Assembly (NCBI GenBank): GCA_963805645.1
Contig: CAWDVA010000007.1
Location: 434,001 to 498,000 of the forward strand
Origin: CAVXEH01 sp963805645
GTDB lineage: Bacteria; Chloroflexota; Limnocylindria; QHBO01
Reading direction: 5' to 3'
Length of the DNA stretch: 64,000 nucleotides
Within the stretch, counting starts at the first letter, position 1; the number at the start of each line of letters is the position of its first letter. Shown one piece after another: positions 25,436 through 34,448 of this stretch. The position numbers were made by a program, and so were the translations under genes. Below the pieces are notes generated by a model. The model had not been told where the DNA came from. It did no database searches and saw only the letters and a list, made by a program, of their open reading frames with translations.

Positions 25436-27418
25436 CTACGTCGCGCCCGTCCGCCGGCGGCGCCAGAGGAGCGTCGCGGCGGCAGCCACCACGGCCACGA
25501 TGGCGAGGATGATCGCCAGGCGGACCACCCCCGTGGCCTGGGCGTCGCGGTCCGCCGTAACGGCGCGAGAGATCTGGTCCGCGGCCCCGGTGAGGTCGCC
25601 ATCGGCGAAGAGCCCGGCGGCTGTACCCAGGAGCTGCTGCGGCGTCGCGGCGCCCAGCAGACCAAGGCGCTCGATCGGGTTCGGATCGTCGCCGACGTCC
25701 TCCAGGGCCCCCGAATAGGCCGACGCCAGTGCCACCTCGGCTCGCAGCTCCGCGGCGGCGGCAGTGTCGCCGCCGTCCGAGCGCCACAGGTCACGAAGGC
25801 GCGCGGGGATGGCAAGGCCCGCCTCGCGAATCTGGGCAACGAAGTCGTCCCGCTGCAGGAGCCAGGCCGATGCCGTGGCCATCGCGCCGCGAGCCTCGTC
25901 GAAGTGCCAGCCGGCCATGAGGCTGCGGATCGTGTCAGGGACGCCCCAGTCTCCGGCTGCCGCCGAGAGCGCCGCATAGTCGGTGCGGGCTGCGGCGCGG
26001 GTGGCGAGCACGTCGCGCTCCGGAGCGGCGAAGACATCGTCGCCGAAGAGCGCATCCAGATCACGGCCCGAGACCTGCTCCAGCTGGTCGAGGAACCGTC
26101 GCGAGTCAAGGGGCAAGGGCGTGCTTGCCCCGGCAGCGGTCGCCGCCCCGGGGGCGGATGGGTCATAGGCGCCGATGCCGTCCTGGACGCGCAGCAGGAC
26201 CTGCTGCATGCCATCCTGGCCCACGACCGCGACGAGACGGTTGCAGAGATCCCAGGATGCGGCGTAGGCCCAGGTGTCCACGGCTGCGTCCGCGGTGTCC
26301 GCTGCGCCGTTGCCCCACGTGGCCAGCGGGATCGCGACCGATGCGTTCGCCCGCGCCTGCTCGGCCGGGTCGAACGACCGCGCAAGGCCCAGCTGCTGAG
26401 CCGTTCGGTCCGCCATCTCCGAGGCCAGCCCCTCGCGGATCCAGCGCTCACTGATGAGGGCGGCTCCAAGCCAGATATGGGCCGCCTGGTGGAGCAGCGT
26501 GAACGGGGGCGCCTGGTACGACACCGCGATCTCCTGCGCCCCCGGCGTGGGCTCTGCGAACTGACCGGCACCGACCGGCAGGGACTCGGTGACGACCATG
26601 GGCCCCACGCCGGCGTAGGGCAGGCCGATCTGCTCCTGCAACGCCGGCAGTCCATTGGCCAGCAGGTCCAGGGTCTTCACCCCCCAGGTGGGATCGTCCT
26701 CCCAGGCGCGCACCTGCAGGTCCATGGTTCCACCCTGGAGGGCGACGCTGCGTGAAACCGTCCGGTAGGCCCCCGGCAGGGTCGCGGTGAGGACCGCCAG
26801 CCAGTGCGCGGGATCAGCGATGGGGCCGCTGGTCAGCACCGTCTCGTCACCGGCCGCGGTCGCCGTGAGCGTCGCGCCGCGCGTCGCCACGCTGAACCCG
26901 GACGGGATCTCGATGCGCACCGTCCCCGCCGTCCCGAAGCTCCAGACCGGGACCATCACCGCCGACGCACCGACGCGCACCTGGGCGTTCGCCGCGTCGG
27001 GGAGCCGGTACTCGACCGTGAAGGACGCGGACTTCTGGTACCGGAGCGGCGTCCGCAGGGTGACCGTCGCCCGCGTGCCGTCCGACGATGTTCCGAGCGA
27101 CGCCGTCAGGCTCCCCGTCGCGTCTCGCGCCGTGAGCGTGGTCGCGCCGTCCTGCACCGCGATCGGCACGCTGCGGAAGACGCTGTAGCGTCCCGCCGGG
27201 TCGGGGGTGGTGTTGGTGAAGGTGACACCCACGGTGACCGTCACGGCGCCGCCCACGGGGTCGACGACGTAGGTCGCTGCGGTCTCCATCGTGTAGGGTT
27301 CGGCGCCGCGTGCGGCGAGCGGCGGCCCCGCCAGCCCGGCCGCGACCGCGAGCAGCAGGGACGAGACCACGACCGCGGAGAAGCTTCGCTTCCCCGTGCC
27401 GGCGGGCCGCGAGGTCAC
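25436..27418 (-). CDS. Membrane-anchored M1-like peptidase homologue, catalytic Glu replaced by Gln
   Basis: The 660-residue protein starts at GTG 27418, overlapping the upstream stop (GTGA). It has a signal peptide to about residue 42, a beta-rich N-domain, a gluzincin-like core and a C-terminal membrane helix (residues 628 to 652) with an RRRR anchor. The core reads TLLHQAAHIWLGAALISERW then REGLASEM. The M1 HExxH site is HQAAH here (H310, Q311, H314), followed by a possible zinc ligand E329. Loss of the catalytic Glu predicts no peptidase activity. It may bind peptides or be structural. An upstream start at 27484 would overlap the previous gene by 70 bp and is less likely. Confidence 0.7.
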   Translation of the reverse strand: MTSRPAGTGKRSFSAVVVSSLLLAVAAGLAGPPLAARGAEPYTMETAATYVVDPVGGAVTVTVGVTFTNTTPDPAGRYSVFRSVPIAVQDGATTLTARDATGSLTASLGTSSDGTRATVTLRTPLRYQKSASFTVEYRLPDAANAQVRVGASAVMVPVWSFGTAGTVRIEIPSGFSVATRGATLTATAAGDETVLTSGPIADPAHWLAVLTATLPGAYRTVSRSVALQGGTMDLQVRAWEDDPTWGVKTLDLLANGLPALQEQIGLPYAGVGPMVVTESLPVGAGQFAEPTPGAQEIAVSYQAPPFTLLHQAAHIWLGAALISERWIREGLASEMADRTAQQLGLARSFDPAEQARANASVAIPLATWGNGAADTADAAVDTWAYAASWDLCNRLVAVVGQDGMQQVLLRVQDGIGAYDPSAPGAATAAGASTPLPLDSRRFLDQLEQVSGRDLDALFGDDVFAAPERDVLATRAAARTDYAALSAAAGDWGVPDTIRSLMAGWHFDEARGAMATASAWLLQRDDFVAQIREAGLAIPARLRDLWRSDGGDTAAAAELRAEVALASAYSGALEDVGDDPNPIERLGLLGAATPQQLLGTAAGLFADGDLTGAADQISRAVTADRDAQATGVVRLAIILAIVAVVAAAATLLWRRRRTGAT

Positions 27419-27993
27419 CGGGGCGTCCCGCGCAGCCACGCTCCCAGGCTCCGACGCCGACGGCGTGGCACCGGCGGCTCCCACGGTGGCATCTCGGCGA
27501 GCAGCTCGGCGCGGTGCGCGGCGATCAGCGAGCGGTTACGGCCCTCGCGACCGGACCAGTCCGGCAGGATCCCGCGGTCCGCCACCGCCGAGGCGGTCTC
27601 CTCGAGCAGCCGGTCCGCGACGATGGTGAGCCGGACCAGGCCGCGCCCGAGCTCGTCGACGCTCGCCGCCGCCGGCAACAGCTCGGTTACCAGCATCGGC
27701 CGGTCATCGTCGGTCATGGCGAACTTCACGTGCGGGTACTCGAAGTTGGCCCGCAGCATCCGGTGATAGACGCGCCGCGGCACCTCCATGGTCTCCAGGC
27801 CGTAGTAGGCCCACAGGGAGAGGCCCAGTCCGCTCACCCAGGCGACGGTCACCCGCAGGTCGTATCGGCGCTCGCCGTCGAGCACGACGTCGCGGCTCAG
27901 CGCATCCGCGCCCGGCGCGCCGGTGGAACCCACCACCTCGACCCCCAGGCTGGCGAGCCATTCGTCGAGTGGCGGCGCCGGGGATGGCTCCAT
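27415..27993 (-). CDS. YbjN-domain protein
   Basis: The 192-residue soluble protein shows the YbjN/T3SS-chaperone-like fold ('VSGLGLSLWAYYGLETMEVP', 'MLRANFEYPHVKFAMTDDDR', 'ELGRGLVRLTIVADRLLEET'). It starts with a 1-bp overlap (TGATG) with glgC and ends by overlapping the M1-like gene. The family is of unknown function; the coupling suggests shared expression with glgC. Confidence 0.78.
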   Translation of the reverse strand: MEPSPAPPLDEWLASLGVEVVGSTGAPGADALSRDVVLDGERRYDLRVTVAWVSGLGLSLWAYYGLETMEVPRRVYHRMLRANFEYPHVKFAMTDDDRPMLVTELLPAAASVDELGRGLVRLTIVADRLLEETASAVADRGILPDWSGREGRNRSLIAAHRAELLAEMPPWEPPVPRRRRRSLGAWLRGTPR

Positions 27994-29270
27994 CAACCGG
28001 CCGCGGCGCCCGGGCCCCGGCCGACCGAGATCGTCTCGCCGGAGCGGATGCGGCGACGACGCGCGAACTCCGCCGCCCCCACGCCGGGATCGATGCGGCA
28101 GTTGCGGCCGATGTGCACCCCCGGGGGGACCGTGGCGCGCTTGCCGACCAGGGTCAGCCCGGCGTAGAGCCGCTCGGGCTCGCTGCGATTGGGTCGCAGG
28201 TCGTCTCCCTCCCCCACCACCGCGCCATGGCCGATCACGCAGTCCTTGTCCACGATGGCCCGGTCCAGGACGGCGCCCGCCTCGACCACCGTGTCGAACA
28301 TCACGATCGAGTCGCGCACCTCGGCGCCGGCCTCGACCACGACGCCCGGCGACAGCACGCTGTGCACCACGCTGCCGTGGATGACGCAGCCGTGGCTCAC
28401 CATGCTGCGCTCCACCCGCGCCTCGGCGCCGACGAGCGCCGGCGCGCGCTCCTCGCTCTTGGTGTAGATGAGCCAGGGCCGGTCGTACAGGTTGATCCCG
28501 GGATGGTCGGAGAGCAGGTCCAGGTTGGAGCGCCAGTAGCTCTCCACCGTGCCCACGTCCTCCCAGTAGCCCAGGTACTCGTAGGCATACACGCTGCGGC
28601 CGCCGTTCACCATGCCGGGCAGCACGTCGCGGCCGAAGTCGATGCGATCCGCGTGGAGCTCTTCGAGCAGCGCGGGCAGGCTGAAGACGTAGACGCCCAT
28701 GCTCACCAGGTTCGACGGGGGGTTCGCCGGCTTCTCGATGAAGTCGGTCACCCGTCCGCTGTCGTCCACGTCAAGGATCCCGAAGCGATGCGCCTCCTCG
28801 ATGGGTACTCTGCGCACCGCCACCGTGACGTCCGCCCCCCGGTCCGTGTGAAGCCCGATGAAGGGGCGGTAGTCCATCTTGTAGATATGGTCGCCGGCAA
28901 GGACCAGGACCAGCTCCGGGTTGCGATCCGTGATGAACTCCAGGTTCTGGAGCACGGCATCGGCGGTGCCCCGGTACCAGTCGCGTGCCCTGCCGCGGCC
29001 GATGTACGGCTGCAGCAGCGCCACGCCGCCGCGCGACCGGTCGAGGTCCCAGGGACGCCCCAGGCCGATGTGGTCGATGAGCGAGCGCGGCGCGTACTGG
29101 GTCAGGACCGCGACGTCGCTCAGCCCCGAGTTGACGGCATTGCTCAGCGCGAAGTCGATGATCCGGTACTTGCCCCCGAACGGCACACCGGGCTTTGCTC
29201 GCACCTGGGAGAGCACGGAGAGCCGCTCCCCTTCGCCGCCAGCCAGGATGAGGGTCAGGACGGTCGGCAC
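27993..29270 (-). CDS. glgC: Glucose-1-phosphate adenylyltransferase
   Basis: The 425-residue protein has the nucleotidyltransferase loop (LAGGEGERLSVLSQVRAKPG), 'GGKYRIIDFALSN', the ADP-glucose signature 'YRGTADAVLQNLEF', 'VLAGDHIYKMDY' and a left-handed beta-helix C-terminal domain (GAEVRDSIVMFDTVVEAGAV). It makes ADP-glucose for glycogen. GTG 29270 lies 6 nt after a TAGAAT box, so the start is leaderless. Confidence 0.95.
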   Translation of the reverse strand: MPTVLTLILAGGEGERLSVLSQVRAKPGVPFGGKYRIIDFALSNAVNSGLSDVAVLTQYAPRSLIDHIGLGRPWDLDRSRGGVALLQPYIGRGRARDWYRGTADAVLQNLEFITDRNPELVLVLAGDHIYKMDYRPFIGLHTDRGADVTVAVRRVPIEEAHRFGILDVDDSGRVTDFIEKPANPPSNLVSMGVYVFSLPALLEELHADRIDFGRDVLPGMVNGGRSVYAYEYLGYWEDVGTVESYWRSNLDLLSDHPGINLYDRPWLIYTKSEERAPALVGAEARVERSMVSHGCVIHGSVVHSVLSPGVVVEAGAEVRDSIVMFDTVVEAGAVLDRAIVDKDCVIGHGAVVGEGDDLRPNRSEPERLYAGLTLVGKRATVPPGVHIGRNCRIDPGVGAAEFARRRRIRSGETISVGRGPGAAAG

Positions 29271-29276
29271 GCACCG

Positions 29277-29282
29277 ATTCTA
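29277..29282 (-). promoter_or_regulatory. -10 box for glgC (leaderless type)
   Basis: TAGAAT on the minus strand ends 6 nt before GTG 29270. Confidence 0.5.
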
Positions 29283-29296
29283 GCCGCCGGACCGTG

Positions 29297-32080
29297 TCAG
29301 CCGCGAATTCTGCGCCCCAGCCGCCTCAGGTACGGGATGCCGCCTGCCACGAACGGCAGGACGAACACGGCCAGCGGCATGGACGGCGTGCCGCCGCCGG
29401 AGTCCGCGGTGGTTGCGGTCACGGACGGGATCGGGGTGCACTTGTTGCCGTGGCAGATGCTCGGGAACGGTCCGCCACTGAACGACGGGAATGGCCCACC
29501 CGAGCCCTCCGGCGTCGGGCTGGGCGTGGGCGTTGCCCGTTTCTCCCCGCAGACCGGCGGCCAATGTCCCACGCCGGGCAGGGTGCTGATCCCGTAGCGG
29601 TAGAAGAGCGTATTCGGCGCCGGGCTCGCGCCCGCCGGTGCCTTTCCGCCCCTGAGGTCGCCGTTGACCTGGCGGTCAGCCCAGGCCTGGTTGGCGACCT
29701 GCCAGGTCGCCGGACGTCCCTGGTCCCTGGCGAACTTGGCCAGGTCCAGGCAGCCGTTGACCCACGACGTGTCGGGTCCTGGCTGCGTTCCGTCGAGCAT
29801 CGGCACGGTGACGTTCTCACCGCAGGCCGATGACGGCGCGAGCCCGGTCCAGCGGCAGACGGTGGTCATGGTCACGCCACTGGGCTTGGGGAAGTCCTGG
29901 ACCGGCGCGATCGCCTGGTTGTTCCAGTCCCACGGCTTGTTGAGGGCGATGTCCATGAAGTCGTGCCACATGTACAGCGGACCGTAGGCGGCCAGGAACT
30001 CGCCCGGGCCGGTCATGGGTTCCCCGTTGCTGTTCCCCACCCAGATGCCGGTCACCAGGCTGCCCGGGACGTATCCGAACGTGGTCACGTCCTTGTAGTC
30101 ATTCGTGGTCCCGGTCTTGACGCCGGCGTGGCGGCGCGTGCCGGATGTCGGCTTGCCGTAGACATTGGAGAGCTCGGCGCGCGAGCCCCACCAGATATTC
30201 GTCCGCGGATTCGAGTTGCCCTCCAGGATCCAGTGGGTCAGGTACGCGACCTGGGGCGAGACGGCCTGGATGGCGGTTGGCGCGTTCTGGTCGATGGAGT
30301 AGATGAGCCGGTTGTTCCGGTCCCGGATCTCCATGATCGTGGTGGCCGGGTGGATGGTCCCCTGGTTGGCGAACATCTCGTAGGACTGGGTCGCCTTGGT
30401 CAGGTTCACGGGCACGGCGCCCAGGGTCAGGGTCAGGCCCGGGTGCAAGCCCAGGATGTAGTCAGAGCTCGCGAGGCCAATGGACTCGGCGAACCGCGCG
30501 GTCACCTCGGGCGTGACCAGCGACTGCATCTTCACCGACGGGATGTTCAGCGAGTAGTGCAGCGCGTCCATGGCCAGCAGCGGGCCTCGGGTCGACTGGT
30601 CCGCGTCCTGGGGCGTATAGCCGCCACCAAAGTCCGTCGCGGCGTCCACGAGCATGGTCGCCGGCGTCGCCTTGCGAGCCTGGAAGGCGCTCGTGTAGGT
30701 GATGGGCTTGAAGGCGGATCCGATCTGGCGTCCGGGGAACGCGCTGCCGATGTCGTACTGGCCCTTCACCCGCGGATCGGTCCGGTTGCGGTAGTCCACG
30801 CTTCCGACGTAGGCGATGATCTCGCCGGTCGATGAGTCGACCGCCACGAGGGCGCCGTTGTGGGCGTCGAAGTGCTTGACGTCCTGGAAGTATGTGACCC
30901 ACTTCTTGACAAGGGCCGTGGCCTGCTGCTGGAGGCCGTAGTCCAGGGTGGTGATGATCTTGTAGCCGCCCGTCCGGAAGTCCTGGGCGGGGTTCTTGGA
31001 GCCGAGCTTTGCGAGGATCTGCTCGGCCTCGTTCTCCACCCGGAAGTCGAACAGCGGCTCCTTGAGGACGGAGGTCGCGCGCGACGGGTTCATCTCCTCC
31101 CAGGTGGTGGCCACCGCGGTGTTGTACTCGGCCCGGGTGATGTAGCCAGCGTCGAGCATCCGGCGGAGTACCTCGTTACGGCGCGCGATGGCAGGCGCGG
31201 GACCGGCCGGATTGAGGTACGGGTCGTAGACGCTGGGCAGCTGCGGGATTCCGGCCAGGAACGCGGCCTGGGCCACGGTCAGCTTGGAGAGATCGGTGAC
31301 GCCGAAGTAGTTGGCGGCCGCCGCTTTGATCCCGTAGGAGCCGTTGCCGTAGAAGATCAGGTTCAGGTACGTCTCCAGGATCTTCTGCTTGCCGGCGATG
31401 CCCGGGTAGGCGGCCGTCACCTGGAGAGCCAGGATGTTCTCCTTGATCTTGTCGACGTACGTCCGGCCGTTGAGGAAGGTGAGCTCCGGTGGCTTGCAGA
31501 TATCCGCCTCCGACTGGGCCGCCGCCTGGGCCTCGGCCTGGGCGCTGGCAACCGGCGTCGCGGACGCTGCGGCGTTCTCCGCCTCCTTGATCGACCCCGC
31601 GTACTTGATCACCTGCTGGGTGATCGTTGACGCCCCTCGGACGACCTGGCCCGCGCTGAGGTTCTGGAGGAACGCCGCGACGGTCGCGTTGAAGTCGACG
31701 CCCGAGTTCTCCCAGAACGTCTTGTCCTCCGTGGCGACGGTGGCATCGATCACCGATTGCGGGACGTCCTTGAAGGCCACCGACTCGCGGTTCTGGCACT
31801 CGAAGCGGGCGAGCAGGGTGTTCCCGGTCCGGTCATACACCAGCGTCGACTGGGGGAGCTGGATGTCGTCGAGGATGTTCGGCGCCGGCAGGCCCGCCGC
31901 GAAATAGTTGTAGGCCGCCAGCATGGCACCGCCGGTCCCCACCACCGAGCCGACCACGAGGGCGGCGAACAGGGCGGCCGTGGCGATCAGGAAGGTCGCC
32001 AGACCCTGCCGTCGACCGTGACGGCTCGTGGTGCGACGGTTCATCAGCCGATGACGACGTCGCTGCATCGCCGGGTGCAT
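29297..32080 (-). CDS. Class A penicillin-binding protein (GT51 and transpeptidase)
   Basis: The 927-residue protein has a membrane helix near residues 28 to 58, a GT51 domain (EDKTFWENSGVDF at about 115, RGASTITQQVIK) and a transpeptidase domain with SAFK at about residue 453, SLN at about 509 and KTGTTN at about 653. The C-terminus is Pro/Thr-rich and ends with a second hydrophobic segment. The protein polymerises and crosslinks peptidoglycan; all three active-site motifs are present. The GT51 motif has Asn where His is usual (EDxxFxxH). Alternative starts are at 32068 and 32044. Confidence 0.93.
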   Translation of the reverse strand: MHPAMQRRRHRLMNRRTTSRHGRRQGLATFLIATAALFAALVVGSVVGTGGAMLAAYNYFAAGLPAPNILDDIQLPQSTLVYDRTGNTLLARFECQNRESVAFKDVPQSVIDATVATEDKTFWENSGVDFNATVAAFLQNLSAGQVVRGASTITQQVIKYAGSIKEAENAAASATPVASAQAEAQAAAQSEADICKPPELTFLNGRTYVDKIKENILALQVTAAYPGIAGKQKILETYLNLIFYGNGSYGIKAAAANYFGVTDLSKLTVAQAAFLAGIPQLPSVYDPYLNPAGPAPAIARRNEVLRRMLDAGYITRAEYNTAVATTWEEMNPSRATSVLKEPLFDFRVENEAEQILAKLGSKNPAQDFRTGGYKIITTLDYGLQQQATALVKKWVTYFQDVKHFDAHNGALVAVDSSTGEIIAYVGSVDYRNRTDPRVKGQYDIGSAFPGRQIGSAFKPITYTSAFQARKATPATMLVDAATDFGGGYTPQDADQSTRGPLLAMDALHYSLNIPSVKMQSLVTPEVTARFAESIGLASSDYILGLHPGLTLTLGAVPVNLTKATQSYEMFANQGTIHPATTIMEIRDRNNRLIYSIDQNAPTAIQAVSPQVAYLTHWILEGNSNPRTNIWWGSRAELSNVYGKPTSGTRRHAGVKTGTTNDYKDVTTFGYVPGSLVTGIWVGNSNGEPMTGPGEFLAAYGPLYMWHDFMDIALNKPWDWNNQAIAPVQDFPKPSGVTMTTVCRWTGLAPSSACGENVTVPMLDGTQPGPDTSWVNGCLDLAKFARDQGRPATWQVANQAWADRQVNGDLRGGKAPAGASPAPNTLFYRYGISTLPGVGHWPPVCGEKRATPTPSPTPEGSGGPFPSFSGGPFPSICHGNKCTPIPSVTATTADSGGGTPSMPLAVFVLPFVAGGIPYLRRLGRRIRG

Positions 32081-32159
32081 CGCGCGCTACGGTAGCAGGG
32101 GGCGTGCCATCGGTCGAATCGTGCTCAGACCGATGCGGAACGTGCCGGCACGAGCCGGC

Positions 32160-33458
32160 TCAGGGAAGGTACTCGCGCGGGTTCACCGGCTGATCGTCGA
32201 ACATCACCTGGAAGTGCAGGTGACAGCCGGTCGCCCAGCCGGTGGCGCCCTCGTAGCCGATTACGTCGCCGGCCCGCACGGTCTGCCCCACGGAAACGAC
32301 CTCTCGGGACAGGTGCCAGTACCACGTCTGCAGGCGCTGGCTGTGCCCGATGATCACGCCGATCGCGGTGTCGCCGTACGCCAGGTTGGGCCGACCGTCG
32401 GCCAGGACCACGCCGTCCGCCGCGGCGTAGACGGGGCCGCCGCAGACCGGCGACGTGTACGCCATGTCGATCCCGGTGTGGAAGGTCTCGAACACGGTAT
32501 GGCCGAACTCCTGGGTGATGACGAAGTTGCCGATGAGGGGCCAGGCGAAGCGCCCGTGATAGGCGACATCCAGCTTGTCCGCCTGCGCCTTGAGCTTCGC
32601 GATGAGCTCCGCCTGGCCGACGAGCGCCGCTTCCTGCTCCGCGATCTTCTGACGGTAGGCAACCGCATCGGCCTGGGCGCTCAGCAGCTGGGACTGCTCG
32701 GCCGCCTGGAGCTTCTCGAGTGCCGCCTTCTTGTCCGCCAGGGCCTGCTGGGCTGCATCGAGCTCGCGCTGCTGGGAGGCCAGCGTTGCCGCCCGTGTCG
32801 CCGCATCGGCCTCGAGTGAGGCGAGGGCGTCGCGGCCCTGGCGCAGGGTCTCCTCCCGGACGCGCAGCTGCTCGCGCGCCATGCGGATCTCGTTGGCGAG
32901 CTGCTTGTCGCTGTCGGAGAGGGTGAGCATGTCGCCCAGGACGGCGGCCGTCTGGGAGAACGACCGCGACGAGAGGATCACCTCGATCATCGAGACCTGG
33001 CTCTCGCGGTAGGCGGCGCGCAGGTGGTCCTGCAGGAGCGCCTCGCGAGCGTTCAGCTGCGCCGTGCTGCTGCCGATCTGCGCCTCGATCTGGCCCAGGT
33101 TAGTGGCGAGGTTCGTGACCTGGGAACGGTAGGTCTCCAGCTGCTGGCGGGTCTCCTGCAGCTCCAGCGACAGCGCCTGGAGGCGGGACTCCGCGTCGGC
33201 GATGGCGACTCCCACGGCCGACAGATCACCGGAGATGCGCTCGAGATCATTGCCCAGGGACGCCTGGGCGGCCACCAGCGAGGCCAGCGCGGCACGCTGC
33301 TGCCCCAGCTGCTGCTCCATCTGCTGCTGCTGGGCCAACGCACCGTTGACATCCGGATCCCCCGCCAGGGCGGTCCCGCTGCCGCGCGGCAGCGCGACGA
33401 GGGATGCGATCGCCACCGCGGCAAGAAGGGTGGCGCGGCGACGGCGGACCAACGACAT
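32160..33458 (-). CDS. Coiled-coil M23-family peptidoglycan peptidase (EnvC-like)
   Basis: The 432-residue protein has a signal peptide to about residue 32, a long Gln/Ala/Leu-rich coiled coil (to about residue 300), and an M23/LytM domain with HTGIDMAY and CHLHFQV zinc-ligand motifs. It may cleave peptidoglycan itself, or activate an amidase as EnvC does. AGGAGG stands before ATG 33458. It lies next to the PBP gene, with an 80-bp gap. Confidence 0.88.
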   Translation of the reverse strand: MSLVRRRRATLLAAVAIASLVALPRGSGTALAGDPDVNGALAQQQQMEQQLGQQRAALASLVAAQASLGNDLERISGDLSAVGVAIADAESRLQALSLELQETRQQLETYRSQVTNLATNLGQIEAQIGSSTAQLNAREALLQDHLRAAYRESQVSMIEVILSSRSFSQTAAVLGDMLTLSDSDKQLANEIRMAREQLRVREETLRQGRDALASLEADAATRAATLASQQRELDAAQQALADKKAALEKLQAAEQSQLLSAQADAVAYRQKIAEQEAALVGQAELIAKLKAQADKLDVAYHGRFAWPLIGNFVITQEFGHTVFETFHTGIDMAYTSPVCGGPVYAAADGVVLADGRPNLAYGDTAIGVIIGHSQRLQTWYWHLSREVVSVGQTVRAGDVIGYEGATGWATGCHLHFQVMFDDQPVNPREYLP

Positions 33459-33629
33459 GCGCCTCCTCTCGGGCAGTAGCCAGTGCTCGCGATTGTCGAT
33501 CCGTCCGCCGCCGGGCCGCAGGGCGCAAACGGATGCAGGTCGGCGGTAGAACCGCCGGGACACATGGGCGGTGACAGGATACACCGGCGGGAAAGACTCC
33601 TGCCAGCCGGTTCGTCACAGAACCCGAGA

Positions 33630-34286
33630 TCAGCCCAGGAAGAGGGCCGCTTGAGCTCCCAGGACCGTCGGATCCCACGCGAGGGCGATCACCAGGCCGG
33701 CGACCAGGAACGGGCCGAAGGGAATGTAGGTCCGGAGACCCGCCCGGCGGGTGACGAGCAGGCCGATCCCGACCAGCGCCGACAGGAGCGCAGCGGCGAA
33801 CACGGCCGTGAAGATCACCGGCCAGCCTGCAACAAGGCCTATCGGCACGACGAGGTACAGGTCGCCGGTCGCGACACCGCCCGGGACGAGGAGCCCGGTC
33901 AGGCCCAGGAAGGCCACGGCCGCCCCGGCGCCGATCAGCGCCCCGACCGGCGGCACCGCGGGATTGAACGGAACGAAGGCGACCGACGCCACGATCAGCG
34001 GATCCAGGGCGAGGTGCGGGAGCCTGCGCTGCTCGAGGTCCGTCGCGACCAGCACAACCATGGGGACCAGGAGCAGGAGATACGCGAGCGTCGCCCACGC
34101 CGGCAGCGTCGAACGCCAGGCAATCGCGGAAGCGGCGGCCGCGGCCAGCAGCGCCAGCGCCGCGGTACGCGGTCCCGGGCCTCGGCCGGTCGCCTCGTCC
34201 GCCGGCCACACGCTCGCAAGGCGTTCAGCGGCGGCGCCGAGCAGCGCGAAGACCACCCCCACCGCCAGGACGGGACCCAGGGACAT
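33630..34286 (-). CDS. A24-family prepilin peptidase, peptidase domain only
   Basis: The 218-residue membrane protein lacks the N-terminal zinc methylase domain of full-length GspO and has the two aspartate motifs of A24 peptidases: VATDLEQRRLP and GVATGDLYLVV. GAGGAGG lies before ATG 34286. It would process type IV pilin-like or Tad pilin leaders; no pilin gene is in the window. Confidence 0.8.
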   Translation of the reverse strand: MSLGPVLAVGVVFALLGAAAERLASVWPADEATGRGPGPRTAALALLAAAAASAIAWRSTLPAWATLAYLLLLVPMVVLVATDLEQRRLPHLALDPLIVASVAFVPFNPAVPPVGALIGAGAAVAFLGLTGLLVPGGVATGDLYLVVPIGLVAGWPVIFTAVFAAALLSALVGIGLLVTRRAGLRTYIPFGPFLVAGLVIALAWDPTVLGAQAALFLG

Positions 34287-34398
34287 CGGCTCCTCCTCGA
34301 GACGCGCCCGGCTCTCGGTGCCGCGGCGCACCGGCCATCCTAGCCGCGCCAGACGAGCCGATGGATGGCCCGATCGTCCTGTCCGGCATCTCCTCGCA

Positions 34399-34428
34399 CG
34401 AGACCCGCCGGAACACCGGCGGGTCTCG
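34399..34428 (-). terminator. Perfect 13-bp hairpin, terminator for leucyl aminopeptidase
   Basis: CGAGACCCGCCGG and CCGGCGGGTCTCG enclose the loop AACA, 20 bp downstream of the aminopeptidase stop. It is the strongest hairpin in the window but lacks a U tract. Confidence 0.7.
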
Positions 34429-34448
34429 TCATCGCCATGTGCCCCCGG

